This document shows positions 23,014 to 32,644 of a stretch of DNA of 36,329 nucleotides, piece after piece. Within the stretch, counting starts at the first letter, position 1. Every line of letters begins with the position of its first letter. This DNA comes from Solidesulfovibrio magneticus (GTDB lineage Bacteria > Desulfobacterota > Desulfovibrionia > Desulfovibrionales > Desulfovibrionaceae), in the NCBI GenBank assembly GCA_002482565.1, contig DLGG01000187.1, forward strand, positions 1-36,329. Reading direction: 5' to 3'. The translations under genes and the position numbers were made by a program. The notes below the pieces were generated by a model that was given only the letters and a program-made list of their open reading frames with translations, ran no database searches and was not told where the DNA came from.

Positions 23014-24198
23014 ATGAATTCAAAAAAGCGATGCCCGCGGCAAAAGCGCAGCCTTGTAAGCGCGTGCCTCACCCACGCGCTTCATGACGGCTACACTGAC
23101 AGTCTCTATGCTTTTCTGCCCGTATGGCAGGCGCAGTTCGGCCTTTCCTATGCGGCGCTTGCCGTCGTGCGCGCCCTCTACTCCGGAACGCTGGGAGGCT
23201 TCCAAATCCCGGCCGAGCGAGCCCTACGCGGCTTGTCGCCGCGCGCGGCGCTGATGCTGTCGACCGTCCTTGCAACGACGGGCTTGTTGATCATGGCGCT
23301 GCCGTTGGGCTTTGCGTGCCTTTGCGTCGGCCTCGTCGTGGCCGGCATCGGCTCGAGCATCCAGCACCCCTGCGGCTCGATGCTCATCACCGACAGCTAC
23401 GGCAAGACGTCGCGACGTCCGCTCGGTATCTACAATTTTTCGGGCGATCTCGGGAAAGCCTCGTTGCCGGCTCTCGTCGCGGTGCTTGTGCCGATCCTGG
23501 CCTGGCGACCGGTGCTCGGCCTCATGGCGGTGCTTGGAGTCGCTGTGGCGTTCGCCCTGGCGGCCCTGGCGCCGACGACAGCCGTCACCAGGAATGCCCC
23601 GCAGGAGGCGGCTTGCGGTCATGGCCGCGGCGGCTTCGGCATTCTGACGGCGATCGGTGCGCTCGATACGGCGACCCGCATGGGTTATTTGCTGTTTCTG
23701 CCCTTCCTCATCCACGGACAGGGCGGGGACTCGTCGAAGGTTGGAATCGCACTGGCCCTGCTGTTCATGGGAGGTGCTTTCGGAAAGGCGACGTGCGGCT
23801 GGCTCGGGGAGCGGCTGGGTGTTACCGGAAGCGTCATGATGACCGAAGCCGCCACAGCGCTACTGATCGCGGTGACGCTGTTCACGCCGCTGACGCCTAC
23901 GCTCATCCTGCTGCCGCTGCTCGGCATCGTGCTAAACGGCACCTCTTCGGTGCTCTACGGCACGGTGCCGGAGCTTTCCGATGGCGATACGAGCCGGGCC
24001 TTCGCGGTCTTCTATACGAGCGTCATCGGCTCTGGAGGCATCGCGCCGATCCTCTACGGAGTGGTTGCCGATCACAGCAATCAGACTATCGGCGTACTGG
24101 CTTCGGCGGTGACCGCCGCCCTGATCGTTCCGCTTGTACTGACGCTGCGGTCCCATCTGCGCAGCTCCACCGTGATATCGTGCAAGAAGTCCGCATGA
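23014..24198 (+). CDS. MFS transporter (fosmidomycin-resistance-like efflux family)
   Basis: A 394-residue inner-membrane transporter with about 12 predicted hydrophobic segments, for example AALMLSTVLATTGLLIMALPLG and LASAVTAALIVPLVLTL. The N-terminus has CLTHALHDGYTDSLYAFLPVWQ, resembling the Fsr-type H-D-x-x-D start region of this MFS branch. SSIQHPCGSMLITDSYGK resembles the loop in that family. Substrate is unknown; drug or metabolite efflux is the family norm. It is divergent from a LysR regulator that probably controls it. The ribosome site is weak. Composition differs from the flanking operons. Confidence 0.82.
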   Translation: MNSKKRCPRQKRSLVSACLTHALHDGYTDSLYAFLPVWQAQFGLSYAALAVVRALYSGTLGGFQIPAERALRGLSPRAALMLSTVLATTGLLIMALPLGFACLCVGLVVAGIGSSIQHPCGSMLITDSYGKTSRRPLGIYNFSGDLGKASLPALVAVLVPILAWRPVLGLMAVLGVAVAFALAALAPTTAVTRNAPQEAACGHGRGGFGILTAIGALDTATRMGYLLFLPFLIHGQGGDSSKVGIALALLFMGGAFGKATCGWLGERLGVTGSVMMTEAATALLIAVTLFTPLTPTLILLPLLGIVLNGTSSVLYGTVPELSDGDTSRAFAVFYTSVIGSGGIAPILYGVVADHSNQTIGVLASAVTAALIVPLVLTLRSHLRSSTVISCKKSA

Positions 24199-24309
24199 TC
24201 CCAGCGCCGACGTTCCAACCTCCAGCCAAAACGGACGTGCCTCCAGACCCGCCCCTCCTGGGCGAGAAGCCGTCAGAGGCCCCAACCCCAGGGCGAGCGG
24301 GAAAGCTTC

Positions 24310-24330
24310 AGGGGTAATCCTCCCCTTTTT
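24310..24330 (+). terminator. Weak rho-independent terminator candidate after the MFS gene
   Basis: AGGGG (24310-24314) pairs with CCCCT (24322-24326) around a 7-base loop and is followed by a short T run (24326-24330). The stem is only 5 bp, and it lies about 110 bases after the MFS stop. Confidence 0.4.
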
Positions 24331-24350
24331 AGGCGGTCTGAAAAGTAGGG

Positions 24351-24497
24351 CTATGCAGCCGTTCTCAGTTTTTGCCTCGGGGTGATGCCGCCGATGCCCA
24401 TGTTGGGCCGTTCGTTATTGTAAGTCCAGAGCCACTTGCTGGCGTAGTCCCTGACCTCTTCGATATTTTCAAACAGGTGCCGACCCAGCCAGTCGTA
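24351..24497 (-). pseudogene. IS3-family transposase remnant (OrfB C-terminus)
   Basis: The last ~48 codons of an IS3-family transposase survive: YDWLGRHLFENIEEV, then WLWTYNNERPNMGIGG and TPRQKL, ending in a TAG at 24351. This is the C-terminal end of the DDE integrase domain. The sequence upstream (24498-24584) stays open but no longer resembles the family, so the element is truncated and shifted. The DDE residues themselves are absent. The element cannot move by itself. Confidence 0.8.
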
Positions 24498-24733
24498 GCA
24501 GAAGGCCGATGAGGTCGGGATTCTGCCCAGGGGTATGGTGCGCACTCGGCCTGTTTCCGGGCCTCGACCCGCACCAGGGCTCAATCTAACTGGCCAGGAT
24601 GCGCGGCCCCAGGGGTGTGTCGCCCGCTGCTGTCGTTTTTTTCAACGATGCATTCGGAATGTCCACTTGTCCGGGAAAGGTCCCAAGGCGGGAGTGGATT
24701 CTCGGTCACTTGGCGGAGTTTTTCAACACGCTG

Positions 24734-24965
24734 TTAAAGGACACTACTACGCACGAAGCTCTCAGGTGATTTCGGATATGTGAACATTTTGTTAGTAAAC
24801 ACAGCGGTAAACCGCTCGGCAAAATCAGGCTGTTTCCCTTCCTGTTTAAGGATATTGTCAACGGCTTGGATGAGAGAGTATCCTAGCTGTAGTTTCCTTT
24901 TACGCCGTTTTGCTCAGACAATGCATCTGAAATTCCCAAAAGTCCAAGTCCTATGTGGCAGGACC
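24734..24965 (-). pseudogene. Decayed unidentified coding sequence
   Basis: On the minus strand two peptide-like stretches follow each other in different frames. LGISDALSEQNGVKGNYS ends at a TAG near 24882. LGYSLIQAVDNILKQEGKQ, continuing into DFAERFTAVFTNKMFTYPK, then runs to a TAA at 24734-24736. One frameshift would join them. The segment is less GC-rich than its surroundings. I do not recognise the family, and no intact start is visible. It may be an old gene end or chance. Confidence 0.3.
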
Positions 24966-25085
24966 ACCTACTTTTTATAACTCCCAATAAATTCGGACAT
25001 TCCTCCGGACGGCCCCTTTCCTGGGCGAGAGCGGGCCAGGGGAACCCAACCCCGGGCGGGCCAGAGAAAAACCTCAGGAAGGGGG

Positions 25086-25470
25086 TGCCCCGCGCGAATC
25101 CGGGGGACAGGGGAAGGGTGCCACCGGGGACGAGGAATGGCCCCGGGCTGACCATGGGCCGGCGCGACTGGTGGGCTCGATTTCGGCGCTGACTGCCGCC
25201 CATGTCGTGCATAAACATGTGGGAATTGCGGATCACGGCCCGGTGACGCGATGTGGCGTGCGATCTTGCGCCGCCAACGCATCGGAAATGGCCAAACGTC
25301 CAACTCGAAGCGAAAAATTTGGGGGACTGCTGGAATTTTTTCCAGGTAACCGCTTGAAAATTTTCAAGAGGTCGCCCCGGGGTAGGGAAGGAGATGAGTC
25401 AGCCGGCCGGGGACCGGGCTGTCAGAGCCAACGGGAGCGTTGGCGGTGAGTTGGCACGGGGCCAAAGAAA
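25086..25470. other. Gene-free stretch next to the tRNA-Ala gene
   Basis: Frames here are short or shadow-like and show no family features. The sequence is GC-rich at first and then mixed. I see no promoter or RNA structure I can support, apart from the terminator of the tRNA gene at its right edge. Confidence 0.4.
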
Positions 25471-25500
25471 AAGGGGTCACCGATTTCTCGGTAACCCCTT
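25471..25500 (-). terminator. Rho-independent terminator of tRNA-Ala
   Basis: On the minus strand, an AAGGGGTTACCGA arm pairs with TCGGTGACCCCTT (one G-T mismatch-type pair) around GAAA, and is followed by TTTCTTT (25470-25464). It lies 12 bases past the CCA end of the tRNA. Confidence 0.85.
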
Positions 25501-25511
25501 GGCATTCTTCT

Positions 25512-25587
<76 letters not shown>

Positions 25588-25600
25588 GCAGCGAGGACGG

Positions 25601-25628
25601 AATCTACGCTTGGCCCGAAAAAAGTCAA
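25601..25628 (-). promoter_or_regulatory. Sigma-70-like promoter of tRNA-Ala
   Basis: On the minus strand TTGACT (25628-25623) and TAGATT (25606-25601) are separated by 16 bases. The -10 ends 13 bases before the mature tRNA 5' end. Confidence 0.65.
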
Positions 25629-25744
25629 CAGGAAATTTCGGCCCGCGCCGCTTTTTTTGATCGCCCTTTCCAACAAGCCCCGTTTCTCGTACATACCTCC
25701 TGGGCCGGCGACTGCCGATACGCCCCCAAGGAGTGCCCCTAACC

Positions 25745-26743
25745 GTGCTCGCATTGGCCAAACGTCTCCTGCTCAAAACACTCTGGGTCGCCGTCGTGTT
25801 CCTCGGCATCACCTGCGTGAGCTTCGCCGTCATCCACCTCGCCCCAGGCTCGCCCACCGACATGGAGACCACGCTCAACCCGCTGGCCACCGCCGAAACC
25901 CGCGCCCGGCTCCAGGCCCTCTACGGCCTCGACCGGCCGCTGCATGTCCAATACCTCGACTGGCTCGGCAAACTCGCCCGCCTCGACTTCGGCAACTCGC
26001 TCTCCGGCGACCGGCGTCCCGTCTGGGACCGCATCAAGGAGCGCCTGCCGCTGACCATTTCCATGAACGTCGCCTCCCTGATCCTCACGCTGGCCGTGGC
26101 CATCCCCATCGGCGTGGCCTCGGCCCGGCATCAGGGCGGCCTGTTCGACCGCGCCGCCACGGTCTTCGTCTTCATCGGTTTCGCCATGCCCGGCTTCTGG
26201 CTGGCCTTGCTGCTGATGCTCTATTTCGGCATCCACCTCGGCTGGCTGCCCATCTCGGGCCTGACCTCCATGGACTACGCACGGCTCGGGCCTTGGGACA
26301 AACTCCTGGACCTGGCCCGGCATCTGGCCCTGCCCATTTTCATCTACACCTTCGGGTCGCTCGCCGGCATGTCGCGCTTCATGCGCTCGGCCATGCTCGA
26401 AGTGCTGCGCCAGGACTATATCCTCACCGCCCGGGCCAAGGGCCTGTCGGAATTTACCGTCATCTACAAGCACGCCCTGCGAAACGCCCTGCTGCCGGTC
26501 ATCACCATCCTGGGCCTGTCCGTGCCCGGGCTTATCGGCGGCTCGGTCATCATCGAGTCCATCTTCGCCCTGCCCGGCCTGGGGCAGCTTTTCTACCAGT
26601 CGGTCATGGCCCGGGATTATCCGCTCATCATGGGCAATCTGGTCCTGGGCGCGGTGCTGACGCTGGCCGGCAACTTGCTCGCCGACGCCGGCTACGCCCT
26701 GGCCGATCCGCGCATCCGCCTGGGAGGCAAGGGCGATGCTTAA
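25745..26743 (+). CDS. ABC transporter permease, DppB/OppB type
   Basis: A 332-residue inner-membrane permease of the peptide/nickel transporter family. It has an N-terminal membrane segment (TLWVAVVFLGITCVSFAVIHLAPG), the loop LYGLDRPLHVQYLDWLGKLARLDFGNS typical of DppB, and the EAA-type ATPase-contact motif DYILTARAKGLSEFTVIYKHALRNALLPV. About six membrane helices can be seen. GTG 25745 is chosen as start: an AAGGAG lies 11 bases upstream, and an earlier in-frame GTG (25733) overlaps that ribosome site. It pairs with the next permease (8-base overlap). No binding protein or ATPase gene follows; recN is next, so partners must lie elsewhere. Confidence 0.88.
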   Translation: MLALAKRLLLKTLWVAVVFLGITCVSFAVIHLAPGSPTDMETTLNPLATAETRARLQALYGLDRPLHVQYLDWLGKLARLDFGNSLSGDRRPVWDRIKERLPLTISMNVASLILTLAVAIPIGVASARHQGGLFDRAATVFVFIGFAMPGFWLALLLMLYFGIHLGWLPISGLTSMDYARLGPWDKLLDLARHLALPIFIYTFGSLAGMSRFMRSAMLEVLRQDYILTARAKGLSEFTVIYKHALRNALLPVITILGLSVPGLIGGSVIIESIFALPGLGQLFYQSVMARDYPLIMGNLVLGAVLTLAGNLLADAGYALADPRIRLGGKGDA

Positions 26744-27578
26744 TCCCGCCCGGCTTTTGCGGCGCATGCTGCCGGCCAACGGCCTGCTGGCCGTGGGCTT
26801 GTGCCTCGTCGGCGCGGTCTCCCTGGCCGCGCTGCTGGCCCCCTGGCTGGCCCCCTACGATCCCCTGGCCCTGGACGTGGACGCCATTCTGCGGCCCCCC
26901 GGCGGCGCGCATTTGCTGGGCACCGACGCCCTTGGGCGCGACGTGTTGTCGCGCCTGCTCTACGGCGGCCGGGTGTCACTGTGGGTGGGGTTCGTGGCGG
27001 TTGGCATCTCCGTGGCCATCGGCCTGTTTCTCGGCCTGTGTTCGGGCTATTTCGGCGGCCTCATCGACGAGGCCATCATGCGCGGCGTGGACGTCATGCT
27101 GTGCTTTCCCTCGTTTTTCCTGATCCTGGCCGTCATCGCCTTTCTCTCGCCGTCGCTGACCAACATCATGATCGTCATCGGCCTGACCTCCTGGATGGGC
27201 GTCACCCGGCTGGTGCGGGCCGAAACCCTGGCCCTGCGGTCGCGGGATTTCGTCCTGGCCGCCCGGGTGTCGGGCATGGGCGCGCCGGGCATCCTGTTTT
27301 ACCACATCCTGCCCAACGCCGCCGCGCCGGTGCTGGTTTCGGCCACCCTGGGCGTGGCCGGGGCCATCCTCACCGAATCGTCGTTGAGCTTTTTGGGCCT
27401 GGGCGTGCTGCCGCCGACCCCGAGCTGGGGCAACATGCTCATGGAAGGCAAGGAAGTGCTGGAAGTGGCCCCCTGGCTGTCCATTTTCCCGGGGCTGGCC
27501 ATCCTGGTCACCGTGCTCGGCTACAACCTCATCGGCGAAAGCCTGCGCGACATCCTGGACCCGAGGCTGCGGCAATAG
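26736..27578 (+). CDS. ABC transporter permease, DppC/OppC type
   Basis: A 280-residue permease partner of the upstream gene. Typical features: N-terminal helix LLAVGLCLVGAVSLAALLAPWLAPYDP, the segment HLLGTDALGRDVLSRLLYGGRVSLWVG (hallmark of DppC), and the EAA motif SRDFVLAARVSGMGAPGILFYHILPNAAAPV. It also has the late FLGLGVLPPTPSWGNML stretch. It starts 8 bases before the end of the first permease gene, so translation is coupled. The substrate (oligopeptide, nickel or other) cannot be told from permeases alone. It is followed after 11 bases by recN, with which it may be co-transcribed. Confidence 0.9.
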   Translation: MLNPARLLRRMLPANGLLAVGLCLVGAVSLAALLAPWLAPYDPLALDVDAILRPPGGAHLLGTDALGRDVLSRLLYGGRVSLWVGFVAVGISVAIGLFLGLCSGYFGGLIDEAIMRGVDVMLCFPSFFLILAVIAFLSPSLTNIMIVIGLTSWMGVTRLVRAETLALRSRDFVLAARVSGMGAPGILFYHILPNAAAPVLVSATLGVAGAILTESSLSFLGLGVLPPTPSWGNMLMEGKEVLEVAPWLSIFPGLAILVTVLGYNLIGESLRDILDPRLRQ

Positions 27579-27589
27579 GCCATACCACC

Positions 27590-29214
27590 ATGATCGAAGT
27601 CCTTCGCATCAAGAACCTGGCGCTCATCGACGACCTGGAGCTGGAATTCGGCCAGGGTCTCAACGTCCTGTCCGGCGAGACCGGGGCCGGCAAAAGCTTC
27701 ATCATCTCGGCCGTCAATTTCCTTACCGGCGAGAAGATGCACACCGACCTTGTCCGGGCCGGCCGGGACAAGGCCGTGGTCGAGGCGCTGTTTGTCCTGG
27801 GCGACGAGGAACTGATCCTGCGCCGGGAACTCGTGGCCGACACCGGCCGCAGCCGCGTCTACGTGGGCGACGCTCTGGCCTCCCGGGAGACCCTGGCCGC
27901 CCTGCGCCCCAAGCTTTTGCTCCATGTCTCCCAGCACGGCCAGGGCCGCCTGCTCCAGCCCGCCTTCCAGGCCGCGCTCTTGGACGGCTTTCTGCCCGAG
28001 CCGGCGCTGCTGGCTGAAAAAAACCGGCTGGCCCGGGAGCTGGGCGAAGTGGCCGCCGCCATCCGCGACCTCGACGCCAAGGCCGCCGGGCTGGAAGAAA
28101 AACGCCAGTTCCTGGAATTTCAGCACGCCGAGATCGCCAAGGTGAACCCCCTGCCCGGCGAAGAGGACGAACTGGTGGCCCGCAAGGCCGCCCTGGCCGA
28201 ATCGCGCAAGGCGGCCCAGGCCCTTGGCCGCGCCCTGGAGTGCATCGAGCGCCAGCCGCCGGTCCTGGACGCCCTGGCCGACCTGCACCGCGAACTGCTC
28301 CATGCCGGGGAAATCCACGATGAGTTTTCCGCCGACGCCGAGGCCGTGGCCGCTTTTCGCCACCTGCTCAAGGATCTGGCCGTGCGCCTGCGCCGCCGGC
28401 CGGCCAAGGCGGCCGACGACGACGGCGAGGGCATCGAAAAGCGCCTGTTCGAGCTGGCGACGCTTAGGCGAAAGCTCAAGCGCTCCCTGGCCGAGATCGT
28501 GGACCTGGGCCGCGACATCAAGGAAAACCTCGATTTTCTCGACGACTGCGGCCTGAAACGCAAGCAGCTGGCCCGGGACGAGGCCGCCGGCATGGCCGCC
28601 CTGGCCCAGGCCCTGGCCGCCCTGGGCGCGGCCCGGCGCGAGGCCGCCGCCCGGCTGTCCGCCGCCCTGGAAAACATCCTGCGCGGGCTGGGATTTTCCA
28701 AGGACGTGCGGGTCATTTTCGATTTTACGCCGGTTGTCGCCTACACGCCCGTGGCCTGCGAGGGCGCACCGCTCACCGAAGACCGGGCGCGCGTGCTGTG
28801 GCGGCCCAACCCCGGCCAGCCGCCACAGCCCCTGGACAAGATCGCCTCGGGCGGCGAACTCTCGCGCTTCCTGTTGGCGCTGATGTCGCTATCAGCCGAG
28901 CCGGGCGGGCCAACGCTTATTTTCGACGAGATCGACGCCGGCATCGGCGGGCTGACGCTCACCAGCGTCGGCGGCCACATCAAAAAGCTCGCCGCCACTT
29001 CGCAGATTCTGCTAATCAGCCACTGGCCCCAGCTGGCCAGCTTGGCCGACCGGCATTTCCAGGTGCAAAAATCCGTTGAGGACGGCCAGACCGTCACCCG
29101 CTGCCTGCGCCTGGACGCCGACGGCGTGGCCGCCGAACTGGCCCGCATGGCCGGCGGCGGCGAGGCCGGCGCGGAAATGGCCCGGCGGCTGTTGGAGAAC
29201 GGAGACACGCCGGC

Positions 29215-29218
<4 letters not shown>
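27590..29218 (+). CDS. recN: DNA repair protein RecN
   Basis: A 542-residue SMC-like ATPase acting in double-strand break repair. Walker A is GETGAGKSF (~28-36). The central ~130-350 region is Glu/Arg/Ala-rich coiled coil with helix breaks. The ABC signature SGGELSRFLLALM and Walker B LIFDEIDAGIGG follow (~418-450), then the H-loop LLISHWPQLASLADRHF. The length is normal. ATG 27590 is preferred; the next start downstream would cut the first strand. The stop overlaps the ftsE start (ATGA). Confidence 0.96.
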
Positions 29219-29906
<688 letters not shown>

Positions 29907-29910
<4 letters not shown>

Positions 29911-30779
29911 CGGCGCGCCTCATCCTTTCCGGCCTGGCCGATCTGTTTCGCCGGCCGTCCACGTCATTAAGCGTCATCCTGGGCGTTTTCGCCACGGTGT
30001 TTTTGTGCGGCCTGCTGGCCCTGGCCCAGGTCGGCCTGGACGGCGCTCTGGCCAAGGGCCAGGGCGTGCTGCGCTTTCAGGTCTACTGGAAGCCCGGAGC
30101 CGACGCGGCGCTCACCGCCCGGCAGATGGACTGGATGCGCGCCCTGCCCGGGGTCATCGAAGCCAAGGCGTTCACGCCCGAAGCGGCCATGGCCGTCATG
30201 CGCGGCAGCCTGGGCGGCGCGGCCGAACCGCTCCTGCCCGGGGCCGTCAACCCCCTGCCCTACACCTTGCTCCTGGGCTTTGCCCCGCCCGAGCACGACG
30301 ACAAATTCGCCAAGGAAACACTGGAGCGCCTGACGGCCGTGGATGGCGTGGCCGAGGTGCGCTACAATCCGGCCGCCATCGACGCCGCCCGCTCCCTGGG
30401 CCTGCTCGGCGCCCAGGCCGTGTTGCCGCTGGGGGCCATCCTGGCGCTCCTGGTCGGCCTTGTGGTCGGCAACACCGTGCGCCTGACCTTGCTGCGCCGG
30501 CGGGAGGAATTCGAGATCATGCGCCTGGTCGGCGCGGCCGAGTCGGTTATCGCCCTGCCCCTGGTGGCCGGCGCGGCGGCCATGGGCTTTGTGGGCGCGG
30601 GGCTGGCCGCCACGGCCCTGGCCTTTCTCTGGTCGGCCGTGGCCGGGCAACTCGCTGCCGCGCCCTTGTGGCTGTCCCTGGCCGCGCCGCCGGGCTGGCT
30701 GTGGATTTCGCTTATCGCCGCGCCCACGGCCGTGTCCGCCCTGGCTGGTCTGGCCGCTGCCATGGAGTCGCGCCCGTGA
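29907..30779 (+). CDS. ftsX: Cell division protein FtsX
   Basis: A 290-residue membrane protein with the FtsX layout: a first helix at ~20-43 (SLSVILGVFATVFLCGLLALAQVGL), a periplasmic domain to ~165, then three more helices. LGAILALLVGLVVGNTVRLTLLRRREEFEIMRLVGA is the typical FtsX membrane and cytoplasmic loop. The start overlaps ftsE (ATGA) and the stop overlaps the next GTG start. Confidence 0.92.
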
Positions 30780-31579
30780 CGCAGCCCTGCGGCATCATCC
30801 TGGCCGCCCATGGCTCCCGGCATCCCGGGGCCATGGCCGCCTTGGACGCGTTTCGGGAGTCTGTTGCCGCCGCCCATCCCGGGGCCGTGGTGGCCGTGGC
30901 CCGCACCGTGGGCCGCAAGCACGGGAGCGCCGCCGCTTTCGGCGGAGCGAAGCAAGTCCTCGACGTGCTTGGCGAACTGACCGCCGCCGGCTGCGCCCGG
31001 GTGGTGGTGCAGTCGCTGCATGTGGTGCCGGGCGGGGAATACCACGAACTCTTGGCCGGCCTGAGCCGGTGGCTCGAACAAGACGCCGGCCGCACGTCGG
31101 TGTCGGTGGGCGCGCCGCTTCTGGCCGATCTGGCCGATGTGGACCGGGCGGCCGCCGCCATTGACGAGGCTCTGGCCGCCGGGCGGCAGCCCGGCGAAGC
31201 AGCCGTGCTCATGGGCCACGGCGCGCCGCCGCCCGGGGCCGGGTTTTACGAAGCCCTGCGCGAACGCCTGACCCAGCGCGATCCGCTGCTTTTTTTCGGG
31301 GCCATGCCCCGGGAAAAAGGCGCGGCCAGCCTGGAACTGGACACCATTATCGCTTCGCTTGCCGCCAAGGGCGTCGCCCAGGCGCTGCTGCTGCCCTTTT
31401 TCACCGTGGCCGGGGCCCACGCTTGCGCCGATCTGGCCGGGGAGCAGCCCGACTCCTGGCGCGGCCGGCTGGAAGCGGCCGGCGTCACCTGCCGGGCGCG
31501 GCGGACCGGGCTGTTGGAGATCGAAGCCTTCGCCGCGCTTTGGAGAACTCATCTAGATAGAGCATTAGATAAAATTTAA
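30776..31579 (+). CDS. cbiK: Sirohydrochlorin cobaltochelatase, CbiK type
   Basis: A 267-residue chelatase that inserts cobalt (or iron) into sirohydrochlorin for B12 or siroheme/heme synthesis. N-terminal IILAAHGSRHPGAMAALDAF and the metal-site histidine region VVVQSLHVVPGGEYHELL (~79-96) are typical of CbiK, as is LLLPFFTVAGAHACADLAGE with the second metal-site His. The start is GTG 30776 in a GTGA overlap with ftsX. No N-terminal signal peptide is seen, so it would be a cytoplasmic form. The last ~12 codons (from about 31545) change abruptly to AT-rich bases like the following DUF2971 gene, though the peptide (LWRTHLDRAL) still fits the family. Confidence 0.85.
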   Translation: MTQPCGIILAAHGSRHPGAMAALDAFRESVAAAHPGAVVAVARTVGRKHGSAAAFGGAKQVLDVLGELTAAGCARVVVQSLHVVPGGEYHELLAGLSRWLEQDAGRTSVSVGAPLLADLADVDRAAAAIDEALAAGRQPGEAAVLMGHGAPPPGAGFYEALRERLTQRDPLLFFGAMPREKGAASLELDTIIASLAAKGVAQALLLPFFTVAGAHACADLAGEQPDSWRGRLEAAGVTCRARRTGLLEIEAFAALWRTHLDRALDKI

Positions 31580-31585
31580 AGAATA

Positions 31586-32431
31586 TTATGCAATTTTCAC
31601 AAACTCCAACCCCCAGGTGTTATTTTTTTTACTTGACATATATACTGGTATTCTATTCTTATATCCAAATCCAATTGCACTGTTTTTATAGTTTTTACAG
31701 TTTAAACCAATATATATTCCTTGTATTGCATCAATAGGAAGCTGTTTTAACATCGCTTCATCTTCATACAAAAAATTTTCAAAACACTCTGCGATTAATC
31801 TCCATTCTTTTTCATATTCCCAGTGCTGGCTCTTGACTACTCCGACATGTGATAACAAACCATCTTCAGAAGTGCACTCAGGTGAATAGCTTGGAATCTT
31901 TTCTACATACTTAACCTGTGACAATCTCTGCGTACTATTATCTTTAAAAAATGGGTGTTCAGGGTCTAGTTTTACTGCAAAACCTTCATAATACTCACAA
32001 TAATGAGCCCACATCAGGGGATTACTTAACAAATTAATTTCATCCTCGTCGGAAACCGCACCACTCATCGACAAAACACCTATTCTTTTATTCTTTATAG
32101 CTTCTTCAACAGCATTATCTAACCTGCTTATTTTGTCTTTTCCACAAAGGTGTAGGTTTTTATCACCCGACAGAAAATCTACATTAGACTCTCTCCCTGT
32201 CTCCTTTACCAAGAGCTCTTGTATATCCCGCATCATCATCTCAGGATTTTTCTGAATTCTTGAAACCTCCTGTGGATCAACCTGCGCGTCATACAAACTT
32301 GAAGATATCGTAAATTCAAAAGGATCATTTAAAGTATGGATAGCTGCAAAGTTTAAATACGGGGTGTTACCCTCAAAGAACCGAGACGCTCTCTGCGGCT
32401 TCATAAATTTAAACAGCGATTTCAGTTTCAT
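31586..32431 (-). CDS. DUF2971 family protein on an AT-rich insertion
   Basis: A 281-residue protein of the DUF2971 family. The family core is visible: SMSGAVSDEDEINLLSNPLMWAHYCEYYEGFAVKLDP around residues 120-156, then KSQHWEYEKEWRLIAE near ~200-216. The AAAGGAG ribosome site is clear. Base composition is about 35% GC against roughly 70% around it, so it was very likely acquired by transfer. Members of this family often sit in phage-defence or mobile regions, but no function is established to my knowledge. It ends 6 bases from the cbiK stop, tail to tail. Confidence 0.82.
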   Translation of the reverse strand: MKLKSLFKFMKPQRASRFFEGNTPYLNFAAIHTLNDPFEFTISSSLYDAQVDPQEVSRIQKNPEMMMRDIQELLVKETGRESNVDFLSGDKNLHLCGKDKISRLDNAVEEAIKNKRIGVLSMSGAVSDEDEINLLSNPLMWAHYCEYYEGFAVKLDPEHPFFKDNSTQRLSQVKYVEKIPSYSPECTSEDGLLSHVGVVKSQHWEYEKEWRLIAECFENFLYEDEAMLKQLPIDAIQGIYIGLNCKNYKNSAIGFGYKNRIPVYMSSKKNNTWGLEFVKIA

Positions 32432-32447
32432 GGCGAACTCCTTTTAA

Positions 32448-32472
32448 ATCTGTCTATATATTAAAAACAGAT
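32448..32472. promoter_or_regulatory. Small inverted repeat upstream of the DUF2971 gene
   Basis: ATCTGT (32448-32453) and ACAGAT (32467-32472) form a 6-base dyad around an AT-rich centre (CTATATATTAAAA). It lies 17 bases before the DUF2971 start and could overlap its promoter. It may be an operator or only AT-rich chance. Confidence 0.35.
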
Positions 32473-32562
32473 AAATCAATAAATAAATATTGAACCTTGC
32501 GTCGGACAAGCCTTAAGCCACAACCCCATTTCCTAAGACAAACGCCACTCCCGCCCCCCGCA

Positions 32563-32591
32563 TTGACGCCGCCCGGGGCTTGTGAAAATAT
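32563..32591 (+). promoter_or_regulatory. Possible pyrBC promoter
   Basis: TTGACG (32563-32568) and AAATAT (32586-32591) are 17 bases apart, 53 bases before the pyrB start. The -35 is good and the -10 is weak (3 of 6 consensus bases). Confidence 0.45.
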
Positions 32592-32644
32592 CGTTCGGCT
32601 TACGCGCCTGGGCGCGCGGCCAAAATTCGCCCCGAGGATGCCCC

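Larger units (their letters stand above)
24251..25085. repeat. Two degenerate copies of a GC-rich sequence flanking the transposase remnant
   Basis: Copy 1 (24251-24314) and copy 2 (25012-25085) share blocks in the same order: GCCCCT, CCTGGGCGAGA, CCCAACCCC, GGGCG, GAAA and CTCAGG. They lie about 700 bases apart in direct orientation on each side of the IS3 remnant and the decayed sequence. They may be old copies of a dispersed repeat or flank scars; exact identity would need an alignment. Confidence 0.4.

Noticed and set aside
21957..23072. Longer LysR frame beginning at 23072
   Set aside because: It would run through the divergent promoter region and into the MFS gene; the HTH is correctly placed from 22877.
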